64,000 nucleotides of DNA from Siphonodentalium dalli (taxonomy: Eukaryota > Mollusca > Scaphopoda > Gadilida > Siphonodentaliidae): the NCBI GenBank assembly GCA_032622095.1, contig CP136061.1, positions 42,415,797-42,479,796 of the forward strand, given 5' to 3'. The notes under the pieces were generated by a model. It was given only the letters and a program-made list of their open reading frames with translations. It was not told where the DNA came from and made no database searches. Positions 14,001-27,200 of this stretch are shown in pieces; the first letter of the stretch is position 1, and each line of letters starts with the position of its first letter. The position numbers and the translations under genes were made by a program.

Positions 14001-14768
14001 TGTATCTTAACCATATGTGCATATTTAATAAGCCAACAATTGGAATCCCAACAGAAGATTGGCGTGGGTCCCTTGTGCGATCTGTCCATCGAAAATTATT
14101 TAGACATCTCAAGACACGTAAGACCCAATAACTTAATATACAGAATAGATACATCTATTGCCTGAGTGACTAATATTTATATTTGTTACAATGAGGTCAA
14201 ATAGTTGCGAAGCCAGCACCACAATTCTTTCCCTCCATAGTAAATCTTAAAACAACTTCTAAAGAATTATTAATTTACCTTATATTTGATATGGAGCGTC
14301 CTTGGTTTACTGGAGTTCAGATTTGTTAACACCACGTCACCAAGTTAATTACTTGCGAAGCCACAGCCATAACTATTTCCATCCATAGTAATTCTCAAAA
14401 TAACTTCTTAAGAACAATTGACCAGGTCAGTCGCGCAATTATTGGAAGAGCCACGGTCAATCATTTTTTAAAAACCAAATGCTACATTTAAATTATTGCT
14501 TTATTTAACCAAAAAAAAAAATGAGAAAATTAACTTTTACTACTTGCTAAATTTTATCTTTTAATTATTTCATTTAAATTTTAGTATTTACAGCATACTA
14601 AGTCCAAGTCTTTATAATCTGTTGAGTGACCCCACAGTCGTTTACTTGCTTTGTTAGTAATAATTTGAAGGATTACTTGTTTAAACGCAATTGTATTTTT
14701 TATAATTTCTATTTATATGTAATACCATAATCTTGGTGGCGTTACCATTTCTGACTATGGTTTTCTTG
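11043..14768 (+). repeat. Z repeat, copy 2, inserted in a D element
   Basis: A 3726-bp block that is the inverted counterpart of 682-4969. Because it splits a D element ('agcgtta' on the left, 'tttgttactg' on the right, which together restore the D sequence), its ends can be placed within a few bases: TTACGCCACC and GGTTTTCTTG. Both match the ends of copy 1. No reading frame of note, no transposase and no clear target duplication are seen. A tandem block near 11043-11600 and a MITE array at 13280-13758 are internal. Confidence 0.75.
13280..13758. repeat. Tandem array of TA-MITE hairpins inside Z copy 2
   Basis: Three palindromic units, each opening with CAGTAATG and closing with CATTACTG, are separated by about 60-base spacers ('accaatataaggatttgagg'). 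Each unit carries the inverted pair around 'ttaaccacagcag'. It corresponds to the array at 1659-2053 in the other Z copy, with one unit more. Confidence 0.75.
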
Positions 14769-15732
14769 TTTGTTACTGTTGTCCTGATATGGAAATAACC
14801 AAAAGCGTTTATATCATTTGTGTGCGATTAACCAATATAATTGCGCTGTGTTTTGTAAACAGCAGCAAAATGTCTGTAACACGAGCAGGTTCTTGTTTGC
14901 GTACACCATCGTACGTCTTGACGACAATATACTATTTACTCGCTGATTATGTTTGGCATATGAACAAAACTATATATATTTTAATATTCCTTCTGTTTAT
15001 GGCGATTTGAACAGATATGAAACTGAGATGCCAGAGCAAAGCGGCAGCATATCATTTATCCCACGGATGGCTACATTGTATATATATTGGAAGGGAAAAC
15101 CCGCGATGGCTATAAATAGATATGACAGTACTAATTATATTCAATCACGTATACTACAGTACATGCGGAGGGATATGTAAATCAGGCACTCAATTGGCCA
15201 GCTTCTATTCCTCACTTCACTAATTGTCAACTGAGATAATGACTTTGTTTGTCCTAAAGGGACGAGTAAATGCTAAGGCATTGGAACAATGCCAATCGAG
15301 ATTGAGGGAGGAGCTATTTCGTCTGGCGTCAGGTCACATGGGTAATCACACGGACAGCAAACAGCCTTTTTGTGATAGCATTCGCCACAGCCCGGTCGAC
15401 AATTATTTAGCGTCCCACCCTCCCACCCAGTATTCCTCCTTCCGTTTTGGGAGGAGGCATCCCTTTTTGCTAACAGCTATGCTTAGTGTCTTTCAGGACT
15501 AGATAGGTGATCGTTGCCAGGATCCCATGGTTGGCGCTATGGTTGGCGCTTGGGTGGTTACCAAAAAGGTACTTCACTAATGACAAGAAAGCTGGAGGTC
15601 CATAAACACGTTTCCGACTACCAGTTGCTTTAGTGATTAATAAATGGTAGTTATTAAGGCAAACCTGTCTTTTTATTAATACCAACCATGTGGGATAAAT
15701 ATTTCTGCAACGAACGCCGCCCGTGCCCTTAA
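14769..15732. repeat. D element, right part, carrying a second insertion
   Basis: After Z copy 2, D resumes ('cctgatatgg') and continues to about 15021 ('ggcgatttgaacagatatga'). It then breaks off and finishes at about 15690-15732 with 'atttctgcaacgaacgccgc' and a terminal TTAA. The complete copy at 29551-30074 has those two pieces adjacent. About 670 bp (15022-15690) is therefore a further insertion of unknown type. The frame at 15224-15502 inside it is not recognisable as a protein. Confidence 0.6.
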
Positions 15733-16154
15733 TGGCAATCAGTTCTAAAATTTCAACTATATAGGTTGAAGTTGAACATTTCTGACAGTTATTTTGAATC
15801 TATCTCGCAAGTGCACTGAATATATGCATGCGCCTTATATTCCTTGCAACAAGACCCTGTTTATATATGTATATTCACTCTATATGATGATCGATAATAT
15901 AAATTATAGATGAACTGATAGACATATGAATTGAAATCCCTGACATTATTATCACAATTACTCCATCATTCAATGACAACAACCAATGTCATGACAACGA
16001 GAACTGCAATCCACCCGCGTGATAGAGTCCCACAACCTGAAACAAGAGACATATATATAGTATAGGGCCGGGGACCGACGTCATAATCTGCTCGAAAATG
16101 ACGACAAAATGTCTTGTCTCACGTCGCATTGAGTCTTAGTGAGTATTCGTCGTT
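15733..16154. other. No gene recognised
   Basis: Unremarkable AT-rich sequence between a D element and a PB-A MITE. Confidence 0.5.
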
Positions 16155-16158
16155 TTAA

Positions 16159-16549
16159 CCCTTTACCCAACAGAACGGCCCTGTGCCAATGCATTCTCTT
16201 ATATATGCGAGTCGACCATAGGTCGCCTCGCATATATAAGAGAATGCATTGGCTTAACACATTAAAAATTATAAAATGGTTAAAGAATGTAAGAAAAAAT
16301 GGTAAAAAGTGTTAAAAAAAGATTTTGTTAGGCCAATGCATTCTCTTATATATGCGAGGCGACCTATGGTCGACTCGCATATATAAGAGAATGCATTGGC
16401 ACAGGGCATAACTGTAACTATCACAATGTGGTCAAGGAGCCGGTTCCAATGATATCCATATTTGTATGGTTCTATTGAGACAGACCGAAGATATTTTAGG
16501 CTGTTGAAGCTTTATTTGGCCGGTTTTGGCCGGTTTGTTGGGTAAAGGG
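16159..16549 (+). mobile_element. PB-A MITE with two inverted palindromes, copy 1
   Basis: 391 bp between two TTAA sites (16155-16158 and 16550-16553). The ends are CCCTTTACCCAACA and its inverse TGTTGGGTAAAGGG. Inside are two palindromes of about 68 bp (about 16187-16254 and 16334-16401), each built on CCAATGCATTCTCTTATATA, and oriented opposite to one another. TTAA targets and CCC-starting ends are those of piggyBac transposons, so this is probably a non-autonomous piggyBac relative. Copy 2 (54799-55189) has the same length. Confidence 0.85.
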
Positions 16550-16553
16550 TTAA

Positions 16554-17039
16554 CCGATATAGATAAAGACCTTTCGCAAAATAACGATTACGGATATGGA
16601 CAATATCCTGCCAGTATACGGACAAAAAACTATATTTACGTTCGGGGGTTCTTGTGTGAGACGATCGATATATGCCCCACGCAGTTTATGCAGATGTGTC
16701 AAGGATGTACACCGTTCACGCTCTAACATTATTTTTGTGGTATAACACACGGCTAAGAACAAGGGATACACATTACCCCCCCCCCCCATATATGTGTAAC
16801 AGAATATAGTGGGGCATATGCCGTCTCACCAATTAACCATCGATGTAAGTTGTTATGGTGTCCACTTTACTATGTAGGACAATATATCATATCAGTAATC
16901 GTAATAGTGATTTTGCGAAATGTCTCTACTAACTCTACCAAAGGGATAGCGAATTAGCTATATGTGTCAATTTTGCTAGGTCGCTATGAATCTCTCCTCA
17001 TGCATTAGTCCGTGGGCAAATTATCAGAAAGCCTCTAGT
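16554..17039. other. No gene recognised
   Basis: AT-rich sequence with a run of Cs near 16778-16788. 'ataacgattacggatatgga' near 16580 and 'agtaatcgtaatagtgattttgcgaaa' downstream give a weak inverted pair. No coding signal. Confidence 0.4.
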
Positions 17040-17850
17040 TTAGAAGTTGGCTGCACCCCCTCCAACAAATGTGTTTATACCCCCCTCCAACAAAGGTTTT
17101 TATATATCAAATTAAAGGTCATTATATGACGCATCCGATTTTACTTGTTCAAAAAGTTGCCCGCTTCAGAATGTGTCCCAAAATAGATTTTTTTTCAAGG
17201 AAGACAACTCCTACCCCTTAATGAAATAAAGAATTCATCGAGTACACGTGTCAGCGTATAAAATATGACTGTGGTTATAAAGTGAACAAGACATCGTTTA
17301 TATTAATTACAGATCACAATAGAACAACATGAGATACAACACTGGACCAATGTATAAGCTAGTTCGAAAAAATTGCGATAAATATTTTTAAATTGCGAAC
17401 AATTACTTGAATTTTGAAAAATAGTGTCACATATAATTGGCTGTAACTTGTGAAACACATGCGCTATTGACGCGCAACATATCTCAATACTTGCACCAAA
17501 GACGTAGCACAACAATTTGGATGATGGACTGATAATTATATTTCTGTGAAAATGCGCTGTGGGCATAAACTTAACCACACCCCCTAAAATATAATTTTCT
17601 CAGAAAAATGAATTGCATAGTTTACACTTAGAATGCCACATGCAAAGAAGGCTTTAGGGGCATACAATGAAACAGTGTACAGATTGATGAAGGGGAATTA
17701 TAAACAACCTTGTCCGAACATGTTCTAAGATGAAAATTTGGGGGAAAATGGTATTATTTTTTTTTACTAATTTCTCAAAATTTTACAACATTATGATTAA
17801 ATTTTGATAGGGGCATGGAAACGTCACGAGGATACTGGTCCAGAACATGT

Positions 17851-17854
<4 letters not shown>

Positions 17855-17894
<40 letters not shown>
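17855..17894. repeat. (AT)n microsatellite
   Basis: About 40 bases of uninterrupted alternating A and T inside the R repeat. Confidence 0.95.
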
Positions 17895-17895
<1 letters not shown>

Positions 17896-18018
17896 AATAG
17901 TAGAAAGTTCAAACGTACAGTGGTATATATAGATAACATGTGATTAAAAACACAAACACATCATTTGGCTTTAAAACTAGGCCTTTCACGGCTTCAGGGC
18001 CGATCTTCAGGTTCCGCC

Positions 18019-18020
<2 letters not shown>

Positions 18021-18052
<32 letters not shown>
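18021..18052. repeat. (AT)n microsatellite
   Basis: About 30 bases of alternating A and T, again in the R repeat. Confidence 0.95.
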
Positions 18053-18054
<2 letters not shown>

Positions 18055-18290
18055 CAACTGGTCACACATATGGTTAGCAAAGGCTGATGAGTGAGACTTA
18101 CGTTTTACTGGGAGGTATTTTCTTATTTTGTGGCGAATTTTGTGATACTAGACACAATTGACGATAAATACAACATCGAACACTTCATGTTTGATAATTA
18201 TTTTAAGATGGCATCCAAAGCGGCACCAACATCGAAGATTTTCAAACATACCGACACAAATTAAACTGGGTTCGTCATATGGGGATAATG

Positions 18291-20489
18291 GAATTGTTCA
18301 TTAAGAATGCATTTACTGGTGCTCCTCAACAAACTAAAGAACTCTAATATCTTGTACCAACTCATTTATTGTGATGAATAATTGATTGACGAAAATGCCC
18401 AATAACTCTGCTCATCCTCAGGGTAGCCAGTTAAGTCAAAATTGGCACCACTTCGGTTATTCCATGCAGATATCCTCACATTTCATATACCAGTACATCC
18501 TGACATGTCGGCTGCCAAATAACAATTCACATGAATCACTGTAGCCAATTGCAAATCTCAGTAGTTCTATAACTGCATTTGATAGGGATGAAGTGCCATC
18601 AATGCGTTGTTGACATGTAGGGTTTCCGGTCCCTCACGCAGCGACCATGCGATGGCCGTCAAGAAAAACCAAACCCATATAATCCCATGCACCCATATAT
18701 CTCATTCACGGTGACTATGCTTTCTATACCGGTACTTCTGTTGCGGGGTCATTTTAGCCAGACCTATTTTCAACCTTGAGGGAGACCAGCAGAACTCACA
18801 TGGCTTGATTATATATTAGCGCTGGGGACGGACCGGGCCACCCGGGGCGATCCGATACACTGCATGACAAAAGGTTCAGTACTTCAGGATTTTAGGAATA
18901 ATATTTGACTCTGTTTGGCTGTTATGTTTCTGCCCAGCTTGTGGGTATATATTCTGGGTCAACTGAAATCATTTGGGTTTGTTAATAATCCGAAGATTAT
19001 AATAGTAGCATCGTGTTGATCTTTGCTATGAACCCGACGGGCATGAAAGAGACAATGAGAGTGGACTGGCCGATCATGATTACGCCTGAATCTTGATTTA
19101 TCATTGATTCATTAGAGATTGGTTTTTATGCATGTGCATCTGGGTGCTGACTATTCCCGCTCTGCGTCCAGGGGATAACATTATTTACATGACACTCAAA
19201 CGGGCATATAGGTAAAAGGGACATACTTTAGAGATACATCATGTTACATTGCCTAGCGTTGTTATCATATAACCATAAAGAAATATATATAAGGTTATAA
19301 GGACATGGCATTCCAGAATGGGTTGAGTTATTGTGCCAAGTAATTGCCTGATAGTTTGCAAGAAAAAAGTGTTGCTTAAGAAGTCTGCAGTTTTGTTATT
19401 GTTCTCGTTTAACAACAGGAGAAAAATTAGCGCAATTCGTCGACTTAAATACTGTCATGTCGGCTTGTCACATAAAGCACATACAAATTCTTGACAGGAT
19501 GTAAGTAGGTCATCATCGATATTAGTAGATTGTTGAAGTTGATGCATAATATGATACATTGCAATTCTTTTTCAGAATAAGTCATTATTCTACCTTTTTC
19601 CTTCAACCCGAGAATACAATCATGGCATTCAAGCAAGGCTTCACACATACTGTGTCCATGACACAGTTCCAGACAATGCCAAATATTTATCAGGTGATGA
19701 TAACAAAGACTCCTTGACAGGCTTTCTATTTTTTTTTCGCGAATGGTCGAGTGCAGAATCTACATGTGTTTCAAAAACACTGAATTATATGTTTGCCATG
19801 GGGTCGAATGTCACGTGATATGGTCCCTGAATGGCGACGTTCGCTTATAGTTAGTTCCTGATCTCGTGCTAGTATGTTACCACGAGGAAGCGGACACAGG
19901 TATACTGTTACATGCAGGCAATGCAGCACGCCTCGTTCGGAAGCTATTTATTATTTTTATTCCACTGACGCGTACATGTCGAAATACTAGACTGTTATGT
20001 TTCTCAATGAATATGAGCTAGGATAATTCTTCATACTGAATCCAAAAATAGGTCATGCGTCATTTCCGTGAACGACATAGCGGACAGTATTGTCCAATGA
20101 GGTGTGTGAAACCTTGCCTCTAATTCACGCGTTGACAGGCTACGACATTCACAAATAACTATACAATGAATCCATTTGACGTAATAGTCAAAAGCAGTAA
20201 AATGTGATGCGACTTTAAATTTGCATCAATTTGTGTAATTTATTAATGTTGACGATGACACTATATATCCTACCAAGAGTTTGCATGTGGGCTATTTTAT
20301 GGTGGGCCATAATGTCGTCTATTCGACAAATGAATACACACGTACTTATGTTGTATAACCGAACACTGGAACACATCTTCTACACCCAGCAGCCACATAC
20401 ACCTTAAGAAACCACACCAACACCTTCGTGCGAACTATATCAGTGATTGGCACATCATACTAACTCCCAAGCCTGGTGTACCATGTCAT
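18291..20489. other. No gene recognised
   Basis: About 2.2 kb without a convincing exon, repeat end or RNA gene. A 67-residue minus-strand frame at 19445-19648 has no recognisable motif. A 64-codon open stretch from 20334 runs into the P repeat at 20490 without an initiating ATG near its start, so I leave it uncalled. Confidence 0.4.
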
Positions 20490-20946
20490 GGAATCACTGA
20501 ACTAAATGGTTTCCCATAGGCGACAGTGCTAACGTTTCGGCCAAATTCACTGAATTGAAGCCTGCAGGCCATACCAGTGATGTTACCCAGCTAGATTGAC
20601 ACCAGTTGATCACGAAAATGCAAGAAAAATCATAGGTCATGTGTTTACTTTTTAAAATAAATCCCCAAGTCTACGACATGGCTATCTCACAGCCAAATTT
20701 GATCTGGAAAAACCCAGGACTACAGCAGCTAGTTAAATAAATTTCCCGCTCACAAAAATCCATTCCCCCATTCATTCACCAGTTTAAATTATTTAGATAT
20801 TATGTACAAATCAAATAAACGCGATGTCATCCTTTAATAACGTGTCGCATGTATCAGGTGAAGGTCATTCTTCAGTTACCTTCACCTTTAGCATTCCACG
20901 GTGTACTCGCTCCCCGACTCCAGAACACATTTAGCTCCCTGATTCC
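20490..20946 (+). repeat. P direct repeat, copy 1
   Basis: About 457 bp that recur at 22318-22776 with roughly ten differences. Two single-base losses ('ttcccatagg' for 'ttccccatagg', and 'gatgttaccc' for 'gatgtttaccc') break the frame that is open in the other copy. The pair brackets 1.37 kb that contains a C element. Confidence 0.85.
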
Positions 20947-21205
20947 TATATATATGTATATGTGTGAAACACAGCGTTTCTTATAGTATTTTACCAAAAT
21001 ATAGATCTTACTGAAATCAAAAATGGATTATACCGAGCAGTAGTGGTTTATTTTTCCAATATGAGGCATCCTGAAAATTAATGTCAATCCTCAAAATAAA
21101 GCCAAAAAATTAAGATTTTGTTTTTCAATTTTACTAGCTGATGCATCTCGTATAACTGAAGTATGCCCTTATATACCATAATATTACTAAATTGAAGAGG
21201 AAATG

Positions 21206-21682
21206 TTAAAGGTACCCAACCCGTAAAGAGGGTCCCCATCTCAACAGATTCCAACAACAACAATCCGATCAGAGGGTCCTATATTACTATTTCTTTGGCT
21301 TTGGGGGTAAAAAATATTTGATTCGAGTCGAGGAACCCATCAAACAAAGCTCAGAGTTATTAGATATTGATTTTTCAAATTTGTTATGTTCTCGAGATGA
21401 GTACCAATAACTGCCGTAATCTGCTCTGGATGTGTACTCCAAATCTATTCAAACAGACAAGGATGAATAACTCTAAAATCAAGTGGTAATTTTAACGCAA
21501 TTTTGACTGAGTTCTGGGCCAGATAGTATTCCCGGTAATTAAAAATAATAAATTTCTAAAATCGATATCTAACAAATCTGAGCTTTGATGGGTGACTTTC
21601 TTGACTCGAATCAAATATTTTTGACCCCCGAAGCCATTGAAATAGTAATTGAGAGGAGTTTTATCGGGTTGAGTACCTTTAA
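21206..21682. repeat. C element
   Basis: Opens TTAAAGGTACCCAACCCG and closes with 'gggttgagtacctttaa'. The two halves are near-inverses of one another ('gcttcgggggtc' type motif on each side), so the whole can fold back. It lies between the two P repeats. Confidence 0.75.
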
Positions 21683-22239
21683 TATACATTTTGAGAGGGA
21701 TATCTTGTCCAATTTTAAACACATTTCATGCAGAATTTGGCAATTTATAATAAACATTTACCAAAATTAACAGAAAATAAAAATAAAAATACTTTAATAG
21801 CAATATAAAGCAACCATAAGTCAATTTAAATATCTAAACATAATGATACAACATCAGACACAGCATCAGACATGAAATTTTACCAGATGGCAGGGCATAC
21901 TGTCTGTTTAACAAACCTGCCATGGCAATTTTGCACGACAGTAACTCTAGTGGTGATGCCATCACCCCCCCCCCCCCCCCCCGACTTGGGGTGGGGCTAC
22001 GGTCCCCGTTAAGACTACTGGGTGCCGGAAAAGCTTAATTGGGTCAACTGTCACCTTTTCCCAATGGGGGGGGGGGGGGTAACACTCCTCAAAATTGTGG
22101 GGAGAGGGGCTTAGGCCCCTGGCCCCCTAATGGTACCTGATGTCCATGCAAAATTCCCAGATTTATCACTTTCTTTACTATCTACAGGCGAATCCATGGG
22201 TTTCTTCTTTAAATATGTCCAAAATGTGGTCATTATCAT
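21683..22239. other. No gene; C-rich and G-rich homopolymer runs
   Basis: A run of about 18 C at 21965-21982 and a run of about 13 G near 22066-22078 lie within a short GC-rich patch that contrasts with the AT-rich surroundings. No reading frame of note. Confidence 0.5.
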
Positions 22240-22485
22240 TTGAAAATAAGAAAATATGGAATTAACAACTTATCATGGCGAGACGTGAATTTTCGTAAAA
22301 TTCAAATTTTCCTTATAGGAATCACTGAACTAAATGGTTTCCCCATAGGCGACAGTGTTAACGTTTCGGCCAAATTCACTGAATTGAAGCCTGCAGGCCA
22401 TACCAGTGATGTTTACCCAGCTAGATTGACTCCAGTTGATCACGAAAATTTAAGAAAAATCATAGGTCATGTGTTTACTTTTTAA
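22240..22485 (+). CDS. Hypothetical 81-residue frame ending in the P repeat
   Basis: The frame reads 'GITELNGFPIGDSVNVSAKF' from 22318 onward and ends with 'NLRKIIGHVFTF' and a TAA, so it has a balanced, protein-like composition. Before 22318 the sequence is AT-rich and includes 'ttttccttatag', which could be a splice acceptor, so the upstream part may be non-coding. The other P copy is frame-broken at two sites. I do not recognise the protein. It may be a real last exon, a decayed gene piece, or chance. Confidence 0.2.
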   Translation: MKIRKYGINNLSWRDVNFRKIQIFLIGITELNGFPIGDSVNVSAKFTELKPAGHTSDVYPARLTPVDHENLRKIIGHVFTF

Positions 22486-22776
22486 AATAAATCCCCAAGT
22501 CTACGACAGGGCCATCTCACAGCCAAATTTGATCTGGAAAAACCCAGGACTACAGCAGCTAGTTAAATAAATTTCCCGCTCACAAAATTCCATTCCCCCA
22601 TTCATTCACCAGTTTAAATTATTTAGATATTATGTACAAATCAAATAAACGCGATGTCATCCTTTAATAACGTGTCGCATGTATCAGGTGAAGGTCATTA
22701 TTCAGTTACCTTCACCTTTAGCATTCCACGGTGTACTCGCTCCCCGACTCTAGAACACATTTAGCTCCCTGATTCC
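22318..22776 (+). repeat. P direct repeat, copy 2
   Basis: Counterpart of 20490-20946, about 98% identical by eye, with the reading frame intact. Its left edge follows 'ccttata' and its right edge 'gattcc' is where the two copies stop matching. Confidence 0.85.
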
Positions 22777-23185
22777 CCATGACAGCCATGACTGGTCGCT
22801 CTTTGATTGAGTCCTACAAACCAGACGGATTATAATTCCTCCCGATCGACTGTGACAACTGGGCTTTGGCCGCAAAGATTCATGTGAATCTGACATATGA
22901 TCTTTTTTCAGCGCAGACTAACCATGTAACGATGTACGTGAGAATGTCTACAATAACCGAAATAGTGTAAATTTTGACGAATCATTGGATGAGTAGAGTG
23001 AGAGAACATTTAAGGACTATAGATACTCAAATTATAGAACAGGAAGTAGTAGCATGTCTTGAAAACTGTTTGGCAACACAATATTATATACAGCAAAAGT
23101 CATTTCTTTATTGACAAAAAATCCTCTGTATAACAACTAATTTCTTTAATATAAAATATTTCACCTGAACACATCAGAGATATGC
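22777..23185. other. No gene recognised
   Basis: AT-rich sequence leading into the 938-bp direct repeat. Nothing further seen. Confidence 0.45.
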
Positions 23186-24123
23186 AACTTGAAATTGGAG
23201 GCTGGTAATTTGGGCATACAATTTCAATTTTCTTCAGAAACATTATATAAATTGATATTACTTATCTAAACTGATCCAAAAGGCACATATTGGTGATGAT
23301 TGTTTTAATCTTTCTATACACTGACTTGTATCAAGTATTCCCCCAATAAATGAGTATCTATAGTCCTTAAGACAACCAATTACTCATTAGCTTAAATTAA
23401 TTGAAACAATAGTAGGGTTCTAAGGCCTGTTTATGGTTACCAGTGAACTCATGATTAACAATTTTCTTGTCCCCAGATAACGAACTCAGTCACGTTTGTG
23501 AAGGAAAATGTGAGAAGCTTCGATTTTGTTGGCCGATTTGGATGCCATCCTAAACTTATTGTCAAATATGGAGCGCATGTAATGACGTATCTATTGTCAG
23601 TTGTGATCACTGTCCCAACATGCGCGGCACAAATAAGAAAATTCCGTTCTGTATAACGTAAGTCTCACTCATAAGCCTGTGTAGCCATATGTGTTCAGTT
23701 GAAATATTTATGTATATAATCTTTCCATAAAAATTCAAGTAAAAGTTGAAAAATATACGAAATAGTTGTCAGAAAAGTGATCGTATGAGGTTTTATGAAC
23801 TTACTAATTCTAGACCAGTGTTCTCGTGAGATTATACCATTAATAAAAATGTTGTAAATTTTACAGAAATTAGTAAAAATTCTCATTTTTCACATTTTGT
23901 TCTTCAAATTTTAATCTTAGATCGCGTTCAGACACCGTTATTTATCATTCCCTTCATCACTCTGTACACTGCTTCAGTTTATGCTTCTAATACCAACTTG
24001 ACATGCAGAATTCTAAGTGTAAACTACATAATTCGTTTTTCTGCAAAAGTTATATTTTAGGGGGTGGGGATAAGTTTATGCTCATATAACATTTTCACAG
24101 CAATATTCTGGGCATTCCATTAT
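23186..24123 (+). repeat. 938-bp direct repeat, left copy (flanks a LINE)
   Basis: Identical to 27753-28690 apart from about two base differences (near 23899/28466 and 24069/28636). The shared block starts 'aacttgaaattggagg' and ends 'attccattat'. It contains part of the R repeat. A 63-residue frame on the minus strand (23695-23886) is repeated unchanged in the other copy only because the DNA is duplicated. Confidence 0.95.
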
Positions 24124-24245
24124 ATTATTATATTTTCCAGGTTTATCTGCCATCGACAAATTATACGGGCGAGTACTTTGAAGAATGTCTAACCACGCTG
24201 TCCATATTATGCAACAGTTATCGAATCCTTGGACGAATTATCGTT

Positions 24246-27200
24246 ATGGGCGACTTTAATGCAACCCTATACAAAAATGATCATAGATGTAACAAGTTAC
24301 ACACTTTCTTCAAAGACCTTGAACTTATCCCATTAACCACTTCAGAAATATGTCGCAACCTAGAAAACACATTTGTATCTGCTTCTGGTGTGCATGGTTC
24401 CATCATAGATCACATTTTCATTCCGGAGTTTGACAGTCCAGAAATAGATTTTGTTTCAGTTTTGGACGACAACGCTCTAAATGTATCTAATCATCGTCCT
24501 ATTTATGCGCGCCTTAACATATCCTTACTACCACTTGACGTTCGAGGAAATCAATTTAAAGACAGAACAAAATTTAACTGGAAACGATTTTCTGCTAACC
24601 CGACTCTTGTGACAACCTATCAAGCTGAACTTTCCAGAACATTGCCAGAGACATCTATTCACGACGTAAGCAGTCTAGATATGTTTTACGATAAAATGAT
24701 TGAATCAATTTCCAATTGTGCGCACACGTATGTACCCAAAGTTCGACACCGACCGTTTCTGAAGTCTTTTTGGAACAAGCACCTGAACGAGTCACACAAC
24801 GTCATGACTGAATGCAGAAAGCTTTGGATTTCGGTGGGCCGTCCTGCAGATCCCACGAATACACAATATCGAAATTATAAGGATGCAAAATGCATATTTC
24901 GTAAAGAATATAGAAGCTACGCAAAACAATATATGTCATCTTTTAACGATGAAATTGATAGGTCAGCCGAAGTGGACCAAGACAGATTTTTCAAATTATT
25001 CAATGCGAAGCGCAAATCCAATGGTTCTAATGCCTGTTCCACTTTCATATACGAAAATCGCACTCTCCGGAATCCTCATGACATAGTCGACGGCTGGGCG
25101 TCGTACTACAAATCTATTTTTTCCACTCCACTAGGAGACGATAATTTTGACTCCAACCACTATTGTTCAACCAACTCCTTTATGAATTCTGAGTTGGACA
25201 AAGATAACGTATCGAGTATAGATGCTCTGATCACATACACGGTTACGGGTTCTGAATTAATCAGTATAATAAACACTCTTCCTCTTAACAAGGCCAGTGG
25301 TTGGGACGGTGTGAATTATGAACACATTGTATTTGGTGGTGACTCCCTTGCTAATTGTATTGCTGGCCTCTTTACGCATATGATCGAACTGGAACACATT
25401 CCAAACAATGCCAAGCGAGGGATAATATTTTCGCTCTATAAAGGTAATGGTAAGAGACGTAACTCGTTTGATAGTTATAGGGCCATTACGCTTTTGCCTA
25501 ATATATACAAACTTTTCGAAAAAGTCCTATTGTCGCGACTTCAAACAAATTCTCCCAAATCTCTCAAAGTTCATTCCTTGCAGAATGGCTTTCAAAAAAA
25601 TGTCAGTTGCATGATGTCGTCGTATTTGGTGTCAGAATGTATTTCCTATACATCCGAGAGGCAAAGCAGATTATATGCCTGCTTCTTGGATGTATGGAAA
25701 GCGTTCGATACCGTCTGGATAAATGGTCTACTCATGAAATTGTACGAGCGCCATATTAGAGGTAGAACATTGCGACTATTCAACATGTTATTAACAGGTA
25801 TATCATGTAGTGTACTGTATCAGAATACAGCTTCTGTGTGGTTCGAAGTATGTCACGGTACCCGGCAGGGAGGTACTGTCTCACCGTTCCTTTACAATAT
25901 ATTCGTTGACGATTTACTTCAGCAACTTGTCGAGTCTAAATGTGGCCTGCGCGTTTACAACATAGATTGTGCCTGCTTGGCGCATGCCGACGATATGATG
26001 CTGCTTTCTCTCACTAGGTGTGGGCTTCAATCATTAATTGATATATGTTATCGTTACAGTACAAAATGGAGATATAGATTCAATGTAATGAAAACAAATG
26101 TTGTTGTGTTCAATGAGACTTTACACGCAGCTCGCAACGCGACCAGAACATGGAAACTTGGTAACGAATCGATTTCCGAAACAGATAGAGTTACCCATCT
26201 TGGTATACCATTGAGCTCCCAAAATTTCAGTAATCACTTTGTTGACATCATAATAGAAAAAATCCGATCGACGTACTTTATGCTCAGTAATGCTGGCCTC
26301 TACGCAGGAGGGATATCACCTATTAGTTCGGTCAAAATTTATGAATGCATTGTCCTTCCCCGTGGTTTGTACGGTGCAGAATTATTGTTCAATATTAGCT
26401 CTCACAATGTTGTTCGCCTTGAGCGTGTTCATAGAATGTGCATAAAAAATATTCAAGGACTTCCAACCAGGACCAAAACCGATATGGCACTTTCTTTAGT
26501 TGGTATCCCACCTCTTATGGCGTACATCGAAAAGAGAAAACTTTCAATGTTTCGATCGTTATGCAGTCTCACCTTGCAAAAAACAGTCCGGGAAATTTTC
26601 GTGATGCGTTTGTTAGATGCTACTTTCGGTGGCTCGAACGCAACTTCATTTTCTTCTGAATTAATTCAAATTATTAGCGATCGACAGCTCTCTCATTACA
26701 CCGAAACCTTTATTCACACTTCTCATTTTCCAGAGAAACTAGCATGGAAGCAAGCCTGCAAACAAGCCTCCATCTTTCATTACAAAAATGAGTGGACTTC
26801 TCGTGTTACTTCAAATTCCGAGTTAAGCAGATTCATGCTGGTTCATGATAGATATTCTATGTCCGACCTATGGAAAACTTGTGCGAAATATCCTGCTGAG
26901 AAAAGATCATTTATCTTAGTAGCTCAGATTATCTGTACTCTGCCCAGTTTGTCTAAAGGTGTGTGCACTCTATGTAAAACAAGATGCCATGATTTGATAG
27001 CTCACATTATTATCGAGTTCCCAGAGCTGGCCACTGTACGAAATAGAATATGGTACACATTTATTGATTGTTTCGGTATCGATTGCTTTGTACACATTGA
27101 TAATCTTCAACCTGACCAACAGCTACTATTATTTCTAGGGAAAAAGCCAGATTTCCTTCCACCTGGCTTACATTCTCATCAATGGATTAGATTCTTTGCA

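Larger units (their letters stand above)
17040..18290 (-). repeat. R repeat, uninterrupted diverged copy (inverted)
   Basis: The reverse complement aligns with the R sequence at 23480-24123 continued by 28691-29150. Shared pieces include 'gttgtcttcc', 'tattttgggacac', 'gacctttaatttgatat', 'gtttcacaagtta' and 'tttggatgccat'. The alignment passes straight through the point where the LINE sits in the other copy. It therefore serves as the empty-site reference for the 24124-27752 insertion. It holds two AT microsatellites. Confidence 0.75.

Noticed and set aside
15224-15502. 92-residue frame inside the second insertion in D
   Set aside because: No recognisable motif, no splice or promoter context, and it sits in inserted repeat DNA.
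23695-23886. 63-residue frame repeated exactly at 28262-28453
   Set aside because: Conserved only because the DNA is a recent 938-bp duplication. The older R copy at 17040-18290 does not preserve it.
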